The notes under the pieces were generated by a model that saw only the letters and a program-made list of their open reading frames with translations, ran no database searches and was not told the DNA's origin. The translations under genes and the position numbers were made by a program. Below, in pieces: positions 1 through 8,890 of a DNA stretch of 64,000 bases (position 1 is its first letter; every line of letters starts with the position of its first letter). Source of the DNA: Sphingomonas astaxanthinifaciens DSM 22298. GTDB taxonomy: Bacteria; Pseudomonadota; Alphaproteobacteria; Sphingomonadales; Sphingomonadaceae. The stretch covers positions 1,853,501 through 1,917,500 of the forward strand of contig NZ_JONN01000001.1 in the NCBI RefSeq assembly GCF_000711715.1. The letters run 5' to 3'.

Positions 1-137
1 CGCTGGCGATAATATTCCTTCACGGTCGCGGTCGGAATGCCCCGGGGGCCCGAGCGGCCACGGGTCAGCGGCGCCATGACGATGCGGTTGGCGAGCTGGA
101 TGTCGCCGAAGGTGACGGGGTCGAAGAGCTTGGTCAT
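1..137 (-). CDS. Old Yellow Enzyme family NADH:flavin oxidoreductase, N-terminal fragment
   Basis: Only the first 45 codons lie in the window; the gene continues beyond base 1. The ATG is at 137-135 on the minus strand. The peptide starts [19 protein letters not shown] and runs on through [10 protein letters not shown], the typical opening strand and FMN-binding turn of the N-ethylmaleimide reductase/alkene reductase branch of Old Yellow Enzymes, in which the MAPLTR segment contacts the flavin. Such enzymes reduce activated C=C bonds with NAD(P)H in the cytoplasm. It is divergent from the EamA transporter gene, with about 157 bases between. The substrate cannot be told from the fragment. Confidence 0.85.
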   Translation of the reverse strand, partial: MTKLFDPVTFGDIQLANRIVMAPLTRGRSGPRGIPTATVKEYYRQ

Positions 138-294
138 CAATGGTCCTTGGCCGGATGCGGGAGCACGGGTCGCGATGTAGGTGCGCGATGGCGCCTCGCC
201 AACAAGAAGCGCGGGACCGGCCATAAGCCTGGCTGATGAGGGACCTGAATCGCAACGGGTGGACGATTCTCCTCCTCTCGCTACGGAAGGCAGG

Positions 295-1179
295 GTGAAG
301 AGCTATCCCGCCCGCGCGTTCGTCGCCTTGCTCGTCGGCAATGTCGCACTGGCGTTCGGCCCGTGGCTGGTCCGGCTGAGCGAGGTCGGTCCCTCGGCGG
401 CGGGCTTCTGGCGGCTGGCGCTCGCCCTCCCCTTCCTGGTCGTGCTGGCCAGGGCGATGGGGCAGCCTGCGGCCTGGCCCGGGCGCGCCGCTGCGCTGGT
501 GATCGGGGTCGCGGCTTTCTTCTTCGCCGCCGACCTCGCCGCCTGGCATGCCGGGATCCACCTCACCAAGCTCGGCAATGCGACCCTGTTCGGCAATGTC
601 GCGAGCTTCGCTTTCGCCGGCTGGGGCCTGTGGCTGGCGCGCTCCTGGCCGACCGGGCGGCAGGGCCTGGCGCTGCTCCTGGCCGCGATGGGCTCGGCGG
701 CGCTGATGGCGAGCAGCGCCGAACTCAGTCCGCGCTTTCTCCACGGTGACCTCCTCGCGCTCCTCGCGGGGCTGCTCTACGCGGGCTATTTGATCGCGAT
801 CGAGCGGGTCAGGGGCACGCTCCAGCCGCTGCCGGTCCTGATCCTCGCCAGCGCGTTCGGCGCGGCGATGCTGCTTCCCTTCGCGGCGGCGACCGGGGAG
901 ACGATCATTCCCGCCCAATGGACCCCGCTGGTCCTGCTCGCGCTTGGCAGCCAGGTGATCGGGCAGGGCTGTCTCGTCTACGCGCTGGGGCAGGTCCCGC
1001 CGCTGGTCGTGGGCCTCGCGCTGCTGACCCAACCGGCCGTATCGGCAGCGATCGGTTGGCTGGTCTATGGCGAAGTCATGACGCCACTCGATTTCACTGG
1101 CGCGGCCGCCATCGCCCTCGCGCTTGTGCTGGTGCGCTTGCAGGAGCGGCCCGCGCCCCCCAAGTCGGTGACCGCATGA
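295..1179 (+). CDS. EamA/DMT family transporter
   Basis: An integral inner-membrane protein of 294 residues with about ten hydrophobic segments arranged as two EamA repeats, the normal size for drug/metabolite exporters of this superfamily. I prefer the GTG at 295 because a GGAAGG Shine-Dalgarno sits four bases upstream (285-290) and the first membrane segment ([17 protein letters not shown]) follows directly. The frame is open back to a GTG at 181, but that would add a polar 38-residue extension of low-complexity character. Its TGA overlaps the ATG of the COQ9 gene (ATGA), so the two are probably co-transcribed. The substrate is unknown. Confidence 0.85.
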   Translation: MKSYPARAFVALLVGNVALAFGPWLVRLSEVGPSAAGFWRLALALPFLVVLARAMGQPAAWPGRAAALVIGVAAFFFAADLAAWHAGIHLTKLGNATLFGNVASFAFAGWGLWLARSWPTGRQGLALLLAAMGSAALMASSAELSPRFLHGDLLALLAGLLYAGYLIAIERVRGTLQPLPVLILASAFGAAMLLPFAAATGETIIPAQWTPLVLLALGSQVIGQGCLVYALGQVPPLVVGLALLTQPAVSAAIGWLVYGEVMTPLDFTGAAAIALALVLVRLQERPAPPKSVTA

Positions 1180-1829
1180 GCGAGATGATCGAATCACCCG
1201 TCGCCGCCGCGCGGCTGAAGCTGGCCCTGGCGATCGGCGAGAATGCCGCCTTCGACGGCTGGACCGCCGCTGCGGTCGAAGCTGCGGCTCTGGCCGAGGG
1301 CGTCGACCCTGCGGTCGCGGCGCTGGCGGTTCCGACCGACCCGGTCGGCCTGATCCAGCTCTACGGCGAGGGCGTCGATGCGGCGCTGGCCGAGCGGCTC
1401 CCGCCCGATCGCCTTGGCGCGATGAAGATCCGCGAACGGATTCGCAGCCTCGTCTGGGAACGGTTGCAGATCCAGGAGCCGGCGAAGGAAGCCATCCGCC
1501 GCGCGCTCGCGATTCTCGCCATGCCGCAGAATCTGGCGTCCGCCGCGCGTTTTTCGTGGCGCAGCGCCGACGTCATGTGGCGCATGGCCGGCGATACGGC
1601 GACCGACTACAATCACTACACCAAGCGGACCATCCTCTCCGCGGTCTACGGCTCGACCCTGCTCGCCTGGCTGCAGGACGAGAGCGAGGGTTCGGCCGAC
1701 ACCGCGGCCTTCCTCGACCGCCGGATCGACGAGGTGATGCGCTTCGAGAAATGGAAGGCCGGGATCGGCAAGCGCGAGATGCCGAGCCTGACGCGCTTTC
1801 TCGGACGGCTGCGCTACCCGCCCCGCTAG
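1176..1829 (+). CDS. COQ9 family protein (ubiquinone biosynthesis accessory)
   Basis: 217 residues matching the alphaproteobacterial and mitochondrial COQ9 family, a TetR-fold lipid-binding protein that helps present ubiquinone intermediates to the hydroxylase in the Coq complex. The recognisable C-terminal COQ9 core holds the segment WRSADVMWRMAGDTATDYNHY (split here as WRSADVMWRM and TATDYNHYTKR), which includes the conserved D-W/Y-N-x-Y-T-K-R stretch. The ATG overlaps the stop of the EamA gene by four bases, setting the start. COQ9 is found mainly in alphaproteobacteria and mitochondria, which supports the taxonomic placement. The protein is expected to act at the inner face of the cytoplasmic membrane. 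Confidence 0.88.
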   Translation: MSEMIESPVAAARLKLALAIGENAAFDGWTAAAVEAAALAEGVDPAVAALAVPTDPVGLIQLYGEGVDAALAERLPPDRLGAMKIRERIRSLVWERLQIQEPAKEAIRRALAILAMPQNLASAARFSWRSADVMWRMAGDTATDYNHYTKRTILSAVYGSTLLAWLQDESEGSADTAAFLDRRIDEVMRFEKWKAGIGKREMPSLTRFLGRLRYPPR

Positions 1830-1861
1830 GACGATTTGTCCACTGGACGTGCGCAGCTGTT

Positions 1862-1874
1862 ATTGATAATCAAT
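1862..1874. promoter_or_regulatory. Fur/Mur-like palindrome upstream of feoA
   Basis: ATTGATAATCAAT is a perfect 6-1-6 inverted repeat ending seven bases before the feoA ATG. Its GATAATCA core resembles the Fur-family box, and it sits where an iron-responsive repressor would block an iron importer. The regulator is inferred from context; the palindrome itself is seen. Confidence 0.5.
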
Positions 1875-1881
1875 CGCAGCA

Positions 1882-2154
1882 ATGACCGCTCAGCCCACCC
1901 CCGCTGACTTTGCCCTCGCCCTCGACGAGCTTGCGCTCGGTCGCTCAGGGCGAATCGCGACGGTCGACTGGTCGCTGCTCGGGGTCAGCGAGGCTGCCCG
2001 GCTCCGTCATTTCGGATTCGACTGCGACGTCACCGTGGAGCCGCTTCATACCGGTCCGCTCGGGCGCGACCCGCTGGCGGTTCGGGTCGGGCGCATGACG
2101 GTGGCGATTCGCCGGGCCCATGCGCGGGCAATTCGCGTCATTCCCGCCGCCTGA
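1882..2154 (+). CDS. feoA: FeoA domain protein
   Basis: A 90-residue SH3-like FeoA protein. It has the family layout: a short lead, a G-x-x-G-R-I-x-x-V strand (LGRSGRIATVDW), the R-L-R-H-F-G-F segment that corresponds to the family's L-x-x-M-G-(L/I/F) turn, and a final strand DPLAVRVGRMTVAIRR ahead of A-x-x-I-x-V. FeoA is a cytosolic partner that stimulates the FeoB iron permease. The gene lies 37 bases upstream of feoB on the same strand and behind a Fur-like palindrome. No FeoC gene follows, as is usual outside the gammaproteobacteria. Confidence 0.85.
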   Translation: MTAQPTPADFALALDELALGRSGRIATVDWSLLGVSEAARLRHFGFDCDVTVEPLHTGPLGRDPLAVRVGRMTVAIRRAHARAIRVIPAA

Positions 2155-2191
2155 GCGGACGGTGGCCTGACATCAGCCAGAACGCCCGCCC

Positions 2192-4027
2192 GTGACCCTG
2201 CCCGTTCCTCTGGTCGCCGTCGTCGGCAATCCCAATGCCGGCAAGAGCGCGCTCTTCAACGCCTTGACCGGCGCGCGGCAGAAGGTCGGCAATTATCCCG
2301 GGGTCACGGTCGAGCGGAAGAGCGGCAAGCTGCTGCTCGGCGATGGCCGCCCGGTCGAACTGGTCGATCTCCCCGGCGCCTATGGGCTCGATCCCTCCAG
2401 CCCCGATGAGGCGGTCACCCGCGATGTCCTGACCGGGGCGCAGCTCGGCGAGCGAAAGCCCGACGCGCTCATCGTCGTGCTCGACGCCTCCAATCTCGAC
2501 AATCACCTTCGCTTCACGCTCGAGTTGCGCAGCCTCGACCTGCCGATGGTCGTCGCGCTCAACATGGTCGACATGGCCGCGCGCGACGGGCTGGTGATCG
2601 ATCCCGCGGCGCTGTCGGCCGAGCTCGGCGTGCCCGTGATCGAGACCGTCGCGGTCCGCCGGCGCGGTATCGAGGCGCTGCGCGAGGCGCTCGGCGCCCG
2701 GCTCGGCACCACCGCGACCCCGGTTCCCCAACCCGAATCGCTGGCCCGCGAGGCGCGCCGCATCGCCGCTGCCGCGGTGCTGAGCGAGGCGCCGGTCCGT
2801 CGCTGGACCCACCGTCTCGACCGCTGGCTGCTGCATCCCTTGGTGGGACCGCTGATCCTCGCCTTGGTGATGTTCACCATGTTCCAGGCGGTCTTCGCCT
2901 GGTCGGAAACGCCCGTCGGCTGGCTCGAGAGCGGGATCGGGGCACTGGGCGCAGCGATCACCGAGCGCCTTCCCGACGGCGTGCTTCGCTCGCTGCTGGT
3001 CGACGGCATCATCGGCGGCGTCGGCGCGGTGATCGTGTTCCTGCCGCAGATACTGATCCTGTTCCTGTTCATCCTCGCGCTCGAGGGCACGGGCTATATG
3101 GTCCGCGCCGCCTTCCTCATGGACCGGCTGATGAGCCGAGCGGGGCTGTCGGGGCGGTCGTTCATCCCGCTCCTGTCGAGTTTCGCCTGCGCGGTCCCGG
3201 GAATCATGGCGACCCGCACCATCGACAATGAGAAGGACCGGCTGACCACCATCCTTGTCGCGCCGCTGATGACCTGCTCGGCCCGGCTCCCGGTCTACAC
3301 GCTCGTCATCGCCGCCTTCATCCCCAACCGGCAGGTCGTGCCTGGCGTGGGTCTCCAGGGGCTGGTGATGTTCGCGCTCTATCTCGCGGGAATCGTCGGG
3401 GCGCTCGGCGCCGCGCTGATGCTGCGCCGCACGGTGGCGCGCGGGGCCTCGTCCTTCTTCATGATGGAATTGCCCAAGTATCAGCTGCCCGCGCTCAAGG
3501 ACGTGGCGCTGGGGCTGTGGCAGCGGGCGGTGATCTTCCTCAAGCGCGCCGGCGGCATCATCCTCGTCACAACCGTCGTCCTGTGGGCGCTGGCGAGTTT
3601 CCCCAAGGCGGGACCCGGCGAGCAGCAGAGCGAGGTTTCCATCGCCGGCAGGATCGCCAGCGGAATCGAGGTCGTCGTCCGCCCGATCGGCTTCAACCAC
3701 GACATCGCGCTGGCGCTGCTGCCCTCGATGGCCGCGCGCGAGGTGGCGGTCAGCGCCATTGCCACCGTCTATGCGATCGACCAGGCCGACGAGGCACAGG
3801 CCCAGCAGAGCCTCGCCGAGCGGCTGGGCAAGAACTGGCCCCTGCCGACCGCGCTCGCTTTCCTCGCCTGGTTCGTCTTCGCTCCCCAATGCGTCTCGAC
3901 GATTGCGGTGACTCGGCGCGAGACCAACGGCTGGAAATGGCCCGCCTTCATGGTCGGCTATCTGTTCGCCCTGGCCTATATCGCGGCGGGCGCAACCTAC
4001 TGGACGGCGGTCGCGCTCGGCCTATAG
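2192..4027 (+). CDS. feoB: Ferrous iron transporter FeoB
   Basis: A 611-residue inner-membrane Fe(II) permease with an N-terminal G-protein domain. Visible motifs are G1 GNPNAGKS (12-19), the switch I region NYPGVTVE (34-41), G3 [10 protein letters not shown] (59-68) and G4 NMVD. The membrane half has the two Gate repeats: [12 protein letters not shown] and, later, [16 protein letters not shown] plus [21 protein letters not shown]. It is shorter than the roughly 770-residue enterobacterial protein, as is common in alphaproteobacteria, because the linker and C-terminal tail are short. The start is a GTG at 2192. It is co-directional with feoA and ends 31 bases before ssb. Confidence 0.95.
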   Translation: MTLPVPLVAVVGNPNAGKSALFNALTGARQKVGNYPGVTVERKSGKLLLGDGRPVELVDLPGAYGLDPSSPDEAVTRDVLTGAQLGERKPDALIVVLDASNLDNHLRFTLELRSLDLPMVVALNMVDMAARDGLVIDPAALSAELGVPVIETVAVRRRGIEALREALGARLGTTATPVPQPESLAREARRIAAAAVLSEAPVRRWTHRLDRWLLHPLVGPLILALVMFTMFQAVFAWSETPVGWLESGIGALGAAITERLPDGVLRSLLVDGIIGGVGAVIVFLPQILILFLFILALEGTGYMVRAAFLMDRLMSRAGLSGRSFIPLLSSFACAVPGIMATRTIDNEKDRLTTILVAPLMTCSARLPVYTLVIAAFIPNRQVVPGVGLQGLVMFALYLAGIVGALGAALMLRRTVARGASSFFMMELPKYQLPALKDVALGLWQRAVIFLKRAGGIILVTTVVLWALASFPKAGPGEQQSEVSIAGRIASGIEVVVRPIGFNHDIALALLPSMAAREVAVSAIATVYAIDQADEAQAQQSLAERLGKNWPLPTALAFLAWFVFAPQCVSTIAVTRRETNGWKWPAFMVGYLFALAYIAAGATYWTAVALGL

Positions 4028-4030
4028 CTG

Positions 4031-4048
4031 CTCCTCGAGAAAGAGGAG
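4031..4048 (+). promoter_or_regulatory. Hairpin over the ssb ribosome binding site
   Basis: CTCCTC-gagaaa-GAGGAG forms a six-pair stem with a six-base loop. The right arm (4043-4048) is the best Shine-Dalgarno for ssb, whose ATG is at 4059, so folding would hide it. A weaker GAAGAG at 4052-4057 lies almost against the start codon. No U-run follows, so this is not an ordinary terminator for feoB. Translational control is an inference. Confidence 0.4.
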
Positions 4049-4058
4049 TTCGAAGAGC

Positions 4059-4568
4059 ATGGCGGGCAGCGTCAACAAGGTCATCCTGATCGGCAACCTG
4101 GGCAAGGACCCCGAAGCGCGCAGCTTCCAGAACGGCGGCGAGGTCGTGAACCTGACCGTCGCCACGTCGGAGAACTGGAAGGACCGCGACGGCAACCGCC
4201 AGGAAAAGACCCAGTGGCACAATGTCGCGATCTTCGCCGAAGGGCTCGGCAAGGTCGCCAAGAATTACCTGAAGAAGGGCAGCAAGGTCTATCTCGAGGG
4301 CCAGCTGGAGACCCGCAAGTGGCAGGACCAGAACGGCCAGGACCGCTACACTACCGAGGTCGTGCTGCGGCAGTTCAATTCGACGCTCGTCCTCCTCGAC
4401 CGCGCCGAAGGCGGCGGTGGTGGTGGTGGCGGCTTTGGCGGCAGCCGTGGCGGCGGGTCGAGCTACGACGACGGCGGCTTCGGCGGCGGTCGCGGCGGTT
4501 CCTCGCCATCCTTGAACCGCCCCGCCCCGGCCGCGTTCGACGACCTCGACGACGACGTTCCCTTCTAG
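4059..4568 (+). CDS. ssb: Single-stranded DNA-binding protein
   Basis: 169 residues with the standard bacterial SSB plan. Residues 1-115 form the OB fold ([19 protein letters not shown], then [19 protein letters not shown] and [25 protein letters not shown]). A Gly/Ser-rich linker of about 40 residues follows, ending in the acidic tip DDDVPF (164-169) that recruits RecO, RecQ, PriA and other partners. SSB coats single-stranded DNA in replication, repair and recombination. Its TAG at 4566-4568 overlaps the TAG of the convergent DUF177 gene within one CTAG. A hairpin may mask its ribosome binding site. Confidence 0.96.
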   Translation: MAGSVNKVILIGNLGKDPEARSFQNGGEVVNLTVATSENWKDRDGNRQEKTQWHNVAIFAEGLGKVAKNYLKKGSKVYLEGQLETRKWQDQNGQDRYTTEVVLRQFNSTLVLLDRAEGGGGGGGGFGGSRGGGSSYDDGGFGGGRGGSSPSLNRPAPAAFDDLDDDVPF

Positions 4569-5089
4569 GGTTCGTTGCGTCCCTTGAGCGCTGCCAAGGC
4601 GGCGAAGGGGCCGGCTTCGGCCTCGCTCAGCACGCCGGCTTCGCGCAGGGCATCCTCGGCGCCGGCGCTGCGCGGATAGGGGTCGAGGCTGAGCGCCAGT
4701 TCGTCGGCCAGCGCCTGGCCGAGGTCGATCTCGCGGCCGTCGTGGAAGATGACGTCGCAATCTTCCTCGCTGAGCTCGATCTCCTCGTCGGGATCGACAC
4801 TCGGCTCGGGCCGGAACAGCAAGGCGAAGGCGGTGTCCACCTGCCCCGCGACCGGGTCGCCCGAGGCGACGCAGGCCTGGGTCACGCTGGCGCGCAGCCG
4901 GCCTTCGGCGCGGACCTCATCGCCGTTGCGGGTCAGCGTCGCCTTGGCCTCGAATCGATCGAGCCCAAGGAGATTAAGCCGCTCGGCGATAGCGGCGCGC
5001 TCGGCCTCGTCGGTGCTGAGCTCGAGCCGCTGGCCGTCGCGCAACGTGGCGAGGGCGAGATGATGGGCGAAGTCGGCGGCGGGGCTCAT
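4565..5089 (-). CDS. DUF177 (YceD-like) domain protein
   Basis: 174 residues of the YceD/DUF177 family. The conserved second half is visible: [24 protein letters not shown], broken here as [12 protein letters not shown] and DTAFALLF, then [17 protein letters not shown] and [12 protein letters not shown]. In many bacteria this family precedes rpmF and is linked to 23S rRNA or ribosome biogenesis; rpmF is not next to it here. The ATG is at 5089 and overlaps the stop of the upstream CBP3-like gene by four bases (ATGA), so the two are translationally coupled. The longer open frame upstream is out of register with that neighbour and is not used. Confidence 0.82.
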   Translation of the reverse strand: MSPAADFAHHLALATLRDGQRLELSTDEAERAAIAERLNLLGLDRFEAKATLTRNGDEVRAEGRLRASVTQACVASGDPVAGQVDTAFALLFRPEPSVDPDEEIELSEEDCDVIFHDGREIDLGQALADELALSLDPYPRSAGAEDALREAGVLSEAEAGPFAALAALKGRNEP

Positions 5090-5598
5090 GGGAGAATTCC
5101 TTCGATCAACGCCTCGTCGCTGCGGCCCTCGAGCCCTCGCCAATAATGCCTGAGTTCGGTGACGCTGTGCGCCAGCGCGTCGTCCGAAGGGATCTTCTCG
5201 CGATAGAGCGAGCGGCCGGCCACCGCTTCCCAGCTCTCCGCCCCGTCGATCGCGCGGCGCCACGCTCCGACCCGGCCGCCCAGCGCGCCGACGAGACTCC
5301 CGACCTTCTTGCCCATGACCGGATCGCCGACGCCGTCCTGGCGCAGCTGCGAATCCATGTCCTCGACGAAACATTCGGTCAGCGCGACGCTCGCCTTGCG
5401 CGACGCGTCGCCGCCGCGCTCGAGCCGGAGGTCGGTCAGCGCAAGCAGGGTCGCAAGCACCGAGAATCGCCCCTCCATCGTGTCGGGCGCCTGGCCCGCC
5501 AGGTACCAGTGGGGCTGGCGCGCCTTGGCGACCACCTGCTCATAGAGCGGTCGAGCCACATTGGGCTCGCTGCGGAACAGCCGCATCAGCGACTTCAT
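5086..5598 (-). CDS. Ubiquinol-cytochrome c chaperone family protein (CBP3-like)
   Basis: 170 residues resembling the CBP3/UQCC1 chaperone domain that assists cytochrome b assembly into complex III. Features include LYEQVVAKARQPHWYL near the N-terminus, the family's MEGRF-x-V-L stretch, ECFVEDMDSQLRQDGVGD and the central MGKKVGSLVGALGGRVGAW. In alphaproteobacteria this gene is often paired with a YceD/DUF177 gene, as here. It is expected at the cytoplasmic side of the inner membrane. It is divergent from bamE, and the 103-base gap should carry both promoters. Its stop overlaps the downstream ATG. Confidence 0.82.
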   Translation of the reverse strand: MKSLMRLFRSEPNVARPLYEQVVAKARQPHWYLAGQAPDTMEGRFSVLATLLALTDLRLERGGDASRKASVALTECFVEDMDSQLRQDGVGDPVMGKKVGSLVGALGGRVGAWRRAIDGAESWEAVAGRSLYREKIPSDDALAHSVTELRHYWRGLEGRSDEALIEGILP

Positions 5599-5701
5599 CT
5601 GTCATCCTCCGTTCAGCCGATCGACCGCACTTGGCGTTGTCGCGCACAGCCGATATTGAGCGCGGCGAGAACCGGCGCAAGGGCGGCGGCACCCGGAGCA
5701 T

Positions 5702-6178
5702 ATGTCAGTGACCAGCATTCGTCTTGCCTCTCTCGCCGCGATCGTCGCGATCGGCCTCACCGCGGGCGGCTGCGCCGGCTATCGCGAGAGCCGCGGCTAC
5801 ATCCTCGACGAGCAGCTCGCCTCGGCGGTCCAGGTCGGCACCGACAACAAGACCAGCGTCGAGAAGACGCTCGGCCGGCCGACCTTTACCGGCCAGTTCA
5901 ACGACAATGAGTGGTATTACGTCAGCCGGAACACCTCGACCTTCGCGTTCCGCAATCCGAGGGTGACCCAGCAGACCGTGCTCCGCATCCGCTTCGATGC
6001 CGCGGGCAATGTCGCCGCGGTCGAGCGCACCGGCAAGGAGCAGATCGCCTCGATCGATCCTTACGGCAAGACCACGCCGACGCTCGGCCGCCGCAAGAGC
6101 TTCTTCGAGGAATTCTTCGGCAACATCGGGACCGTCGGCGGGGTCGGTACCGCCGGCCAGGGCGGACGCGGCCAGTAA
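5702..6178 (+). CDS. bamE: Outer membrane protein assembly factor BamE (SmpA/OmlA lipoprotein)
   Basis: 158 residues with a lipoprotein signal: a short charged start, a hydrophobic run and a lipobox ending at Cys24 (LTAGGC). The SmpA/OmlA fold follows: GYILDEQLASAVQVGTDNK, then VEKTLGRPTFTGQFNDNEWYYVS and VLRIRFDAAGNVAAVER. BamE is an outer-membrane lipoprotein that stabilises the BamA-BamD complex during insertion of beta-barrel proteins. The C-terminal 35 residues are Gly-rich and extend past the core domain, which is typical of alphaproteobacterial members. It is divergent from the CBP3-like gene, and a GC-rich palindrome follows it. Confidence 0.9.
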   Translation: MSVTSIRLASLAAIVAIGLTAGGCAGYRESRGYILDEQLASAVQVGTDNKTSVEKTLGRPTFTGQFNDNEWYYVSRNTSTFAFRNPRVTQQTVLRIRFDAAGNVAAVERTGKEQIASIDPYGKTTPTLGRRKSFFEEFFGNIGTVGGVGTAGQGGRGQ

Positions 6179-6185
6179 GTTTCTG

Positions 6186-6205
6186 CCGGGCCGGCGCCGG
6201 CCCGG
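6186..6205. terminator. GC-rich palindrome after bamE, likely terminator stem
   Basis: CCGGGCCGGCGCCGGCCCGG is a perfect 20-base palindrome seven bases after the bamE stop. It can fold as a seven-pair stem with a GGCGCC loop. The downstream sequence TTGGTGTT has only a poor U-run, so termination would be weak or Rho-assisted. Confidence 0.5.
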
Positions 6206-6240
6206 TTGGTGTTCGCGCCAGTCTGTCCTAGAGCCGCGGC

Positions 6241-6975
6241 ATGACCGCGCACCCGGCCGGCATGACCTATGCCGATTACCTCCAGCTCCCGGCCCTGTTG
6301 TCGGCGCAGCAACCCTTGTCCGACCTGCATGACGAGATGCTGTTCATCGTCATCCATCAGACCAAGGAGCTGTGGCTCAAGCAGATGCTCCACGAGGTCG
6401 ACCTCGCGGTCCGGCTGATCGAGAGCGACGAATTTGCGCCGGCCTACAAGGCGCTCGCCCGGGTCAGCCGGATCCAGTCGGTGATGACCCTGTCGTGGGA
6501 CGTGCTCGCGACCATGACCCCGGTCGATTATTCGCGCTTCCGCCACGTGCTCGGCACCTCGTCGGGCTTCCAGTCGGCGCAATTCCGCGAGCTCGAATAT
6601 CGCTTCGGGATCAAGGATCCGCGCTACCTCGACTATCAGGAAGGCGGCAGCGAAGGCCGCGCCCGGCTCCAGGCCGCGCTCGACGCGCCGAGCCTGTGGG
6701 ACGCCGCCGACGCCGCCCGCGCCCGCGCCGGGGCGGCGAGCTGGCTCGAGGTCTATCGCGATTCGGACCGCTGGTTCGCACTCTATCAACTGGCCGAGAA
6801 GATGGTCGACATCGACGACGCGCTCGCCGGCTGGCGCCACACGCATTTGCTGACGGTCGAGCGGATCATCGGCGACAAGATGGGGACGGGCGGCTCGGCC
6901 GGCGCCAAATATCTCGCCTCGACCCTGACCAAGCGCGCCTTTCCCGAACTGTGGTCGCTGAGGACCGAGCTGTGA
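6241..6975 (+). CDS. kynA: Tryptophan 2,3-dioxygenase
   Basis: 244 residues. This cytosolic heme enzyme opens the indole ring of L-tryptophan to N-formylkynurenine. The family motifs are present: MTYADYLQLPALLSAQ, the active-site stretch HDEMLFIVIHQTKELW with its conserved His, SRFRHVLGTSSGFQSAQFRELEY, the heme-ligand His region WRHTHLLTVERIIG and the substrate-binding TGGSAGAKYL. It is at the short end of the family (often 270-300 residues) but keeps both ends. Its TGA overlaps the GTG start of the kynureninase-like gene, so the pair forms the start of a kynurenine pathway. No kynurenine formamidase gene is seen in the window. Confidence 0.95.
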   Translation: MTAHPAGMTYADYLQLPALLSAQQPLSDLHDEMLFIVIHQTKELWLKQMLHEVDLAVRLIESDEFAPAYKALARVSRIQSVMTLSWDVLATMTPVDYSRFRHVLGTSSGFQSAQFRELEYRFGIKDPRYLDYQEGGSEGRARLQAALDAPSLWDAADAARARAGAASWLEVYRDSDRWFALYQLAEKMVDIDDALAGWRHTHLLTVERIIGDKMGTGGSAGAKYLASTLTKRAFPELWSLRTEL

Positions 6976-8126
6976 GCTTCAAGCCGCTGTTCGCCAAAAG
7001 CCTCGGCGCAGCGCCCGGGCGGCTGCACATGGCGGCGCACAGCCACCATCTCTGGCCCGATGCGAGCTTCGCCGGACAGGTCGAATGCTGGGACGACGCC
7101 GCCCGGCTGGCCGACCGCAAGTGGGACCGGATCATGGGCGAGCTGTGGCCCGCAGCGCAGCGCGAAGTCGCCGACGAGCTCGGCACCGGCGACCCCTCCG
7201 CGATCGTCTTCGCCGGCAATACGCACGACTTCCTCGTCCGCCTGTGGTCGGCGGCACCGCGTCGCGCGGGCGGTCCGCTGCGCATTCTCACCACCGACGG
7301 CGAATTCCACAGCGCGCGGCGGCAATTCGCGCGCTGGGTCGAGAGCGGCGACATCGTGCTGACCGCGCTCCCTGCCGATCCGGTCGACACGCTGGCCGAG
7401 CGGCTGGCGGCGGGCGCCGGCGAGGCCGACCTCATCCTCGTCAGCCAGGTCCTGTTCGGCAGCGGCCGGGCGGTGACCGGGCTTGAGCGGCTGGCAGCCT
7501 TGTCCCGGCCCGAGGGACCATGGGTCGTCATCGACGGCTATCACAGCTTCATGGCGGCCGAGCGGCCGCTGGGCTCGCTCGGCGAGACCTGCTTCTTCCT
7601 CGCTGGCGGCTACAAATATGCGATGTCGGGCGAGGGCCTTGGCCTGATGCACTGCCCGCCCGGCTTCGGCCCGCGTCCGCCGATCACCGGCTGGTATGCC
7701 GAGTTCGAGGACCTGTCGCTGTCCCCGGGCCAGGTCGGCTATGCCGCCGACGCGATGCGGTTCATGGGCGCGACTTTCGACGCCTCGGCCATTTACCGCT
7801 TTCTTCACGTCCGCGCGATGCTGGCCGAGCAGGGGCTTACCACCGCCCGGATCAGCGCTCGGGTCGCCGAGCTCAAGGCCCTGCTGCTCCCCATGCTTGC
7901 CGACACGGTCTTTGGCGAAGCCGAGCTCCTCAATCCGCCCGGCACCGTGATGGACGCGCGCTTTCTCGCCTTTCGTCATTCCCGAGCGGCCGAGTGGCAG
8001 CGGCGCCTCGTCGAGGCCGACTGCATCACCGACGTGCGCGGGGACGTGCTGCGGGTTGGCCTTGGCCTCTACCATGACGAGGACGACCTCGAACGCTTCG
8101 CCGCGCTGGCGAAGGCGCTCGCCTAG
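6972..8126 (+). CDS. Kynureninase-like PLP enzyme (aminotransferase class V fold)
   Basis: 384 residues from a GTG at 6972 that overlaps the tryptophan dioxygenase stop (GTGA). It has the fold-type I, class V features: an N-terminal HMAAHSHHLWPD segment, a PLP-phosphate region around IVFAGNTHDFL, the Asp that holds the PLP nitrogen in VVIDGYHSFMA, and the Schiff-base lysine at residue 215 in AGGYKYAMSGEG. Position beside tryptophan dioxygenase suggests cleavage of kynurenine to anthranilate and alanine. It is shorter than classical kynureninases (about 410-420 residues), so another class V substrate remains possible. The stop shares a CTAG with the convergent TetR gene. Confidence 0.75.
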   Translation: MSFKPLFAKSLGAAPGRLHMAAHSHHLWPDASFAGQVECWDDAARLADRKWDRIMGELWPAAQREVADELGTGDPSAIVFAGNTHDFLVRLWSAAPRRAGGPLRILTTDGEFHSARRQFARWVESGDIVLTALPADPVDTLAERLAAGAGEADLILVSQVLFGSGRAVTGLERLAALSRPEGPWVVIDGYHSFMAAERPLGSLGETCFFLAGGYKYAMSGEGLGLMHCPPGFGPRPPITGWYAEFEDLSLSPGQVGYAADAMRFMGATFDASAIYRFLHVRAMLAEQGLTTARISARVAELKALLLPMLADTVFGEAELLNPPGTVMDARFLAFRHSRAAEWQRRLVEADCITDVRGDVLRVGLGLYHDEDDLERFAALAKALA

Positions 8127-8746
8127 CGCGGCTTCAGGCCCTCGCCGAGCAGGCGGTTGGCCGCCTCGGCGACCACGGCGCTGTCCTCGCGGCCCCAGAC
8201 TCCGAAGCGAAGGCCGAGGAAGACGTTCATCCCCATGATCGCCCAGGCGCGGACCTCGGCTTCGAGGGGATCGCGCGGCGCGCTCATGGCACCGGTCGCG
8301 CTGCCCTCTTCGAGCCGCTCGGCGATGCGGGCGGCGGTCGATTCATAGTGACTTCGAAATCCCGCCGGGTCGACGAACTCGGCCTCGTCGATGATCCGAT
8401 AGACCTGCTGGTGCTCGCCGACGAAGGCGAGGAAGGCGGCGAGCGCCTTTTCCTCGCTCTGAAGCGTGCCCCGGCCATCGGCGAATGCCGGCGCCACCGC
8501 GACCCGGACCTGCTCGGACATGTCCCGCACCAGCGCGCGGAACACTTCCTCCTTGCTGTCGAAATAGGTGTAGAAGGTGCCAAGCGCGACCTTGGCGCGG
8601 CGGGTGATGTCGCCGATCCCGGTGTCGGAGAAGCCGCGATTGCCGAACTCGGTACGGGCGGCGTCGAGGATCTTGCGCCGGGTCCGCTCGCCACGCTGGG
8701 TGCGGGGCGACTTGGCGCTGCCGGCAAGCGGCGCTGCATCGGTCAT
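8123..8746 (-). CDS. TetR/AcrR family transcriptional regulator
   Basis: About 207 residues from the ATG at 8746. ATGs at 8776 and 8809 are also possible and would add a non-conserved lead. The TetR DNA-binding domain is clear: RTRRKILDAARTEFGNRGF, then IGDITRRAKVALGTFYTYFDSKEEVF with the diagnostic T-F-Y-x-Y-F-x-S-K-E helix. The C-terminal ligand-binding domain is diverse and gives no ligand. It is divergent from the TonB receptor/MFS operon, and inverted repeats lie in the shared gap, so it probably represses that operon and perhaps itself. The stop overlaps the convergent kynureninase-like stop in one CTAG. Confidence 0.9.
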   Translation of the reverse strand: MTDAAPLAGSAKSPRTQRGERTRRKILDAARTEFGNRGFSDTGIGDITRRAKVALGTFYTYFDSKEEVFRALVRDMSEQVRVAVAPAFADGRGTLQSEEKALAAFLAFVGEHQQVYRIIDEAEFVDPAGFRSHYESTAARIAERLEEGSATGAMSAPRDPLEAEVRAWAIMGMNVFLGLRFGVWGREDSAVVAEAANRLLGEGLKPR

Positions 8747-8890
8747 CCGCTCGGCCAGCGCATCGCTCGCCACCATCGCGACGTCGCCATCAGGTCGCCC
8801 GCTCGTCATCCTGCTGCCCACCCCGACGGCCTGCTCCGTAGCACCCCTGCCACGGTCCCGCACCTGCGTCCGCGCCGATCTTACGTCGAC

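Noticed and set aside
6372..8126. A 584-codon frame that would extend the kynureninase-like protein upstream
   Set aside because: The extension is out of frame over tryptophan dioxygenase; a GTG overlapping that gene's stop is the natural start.
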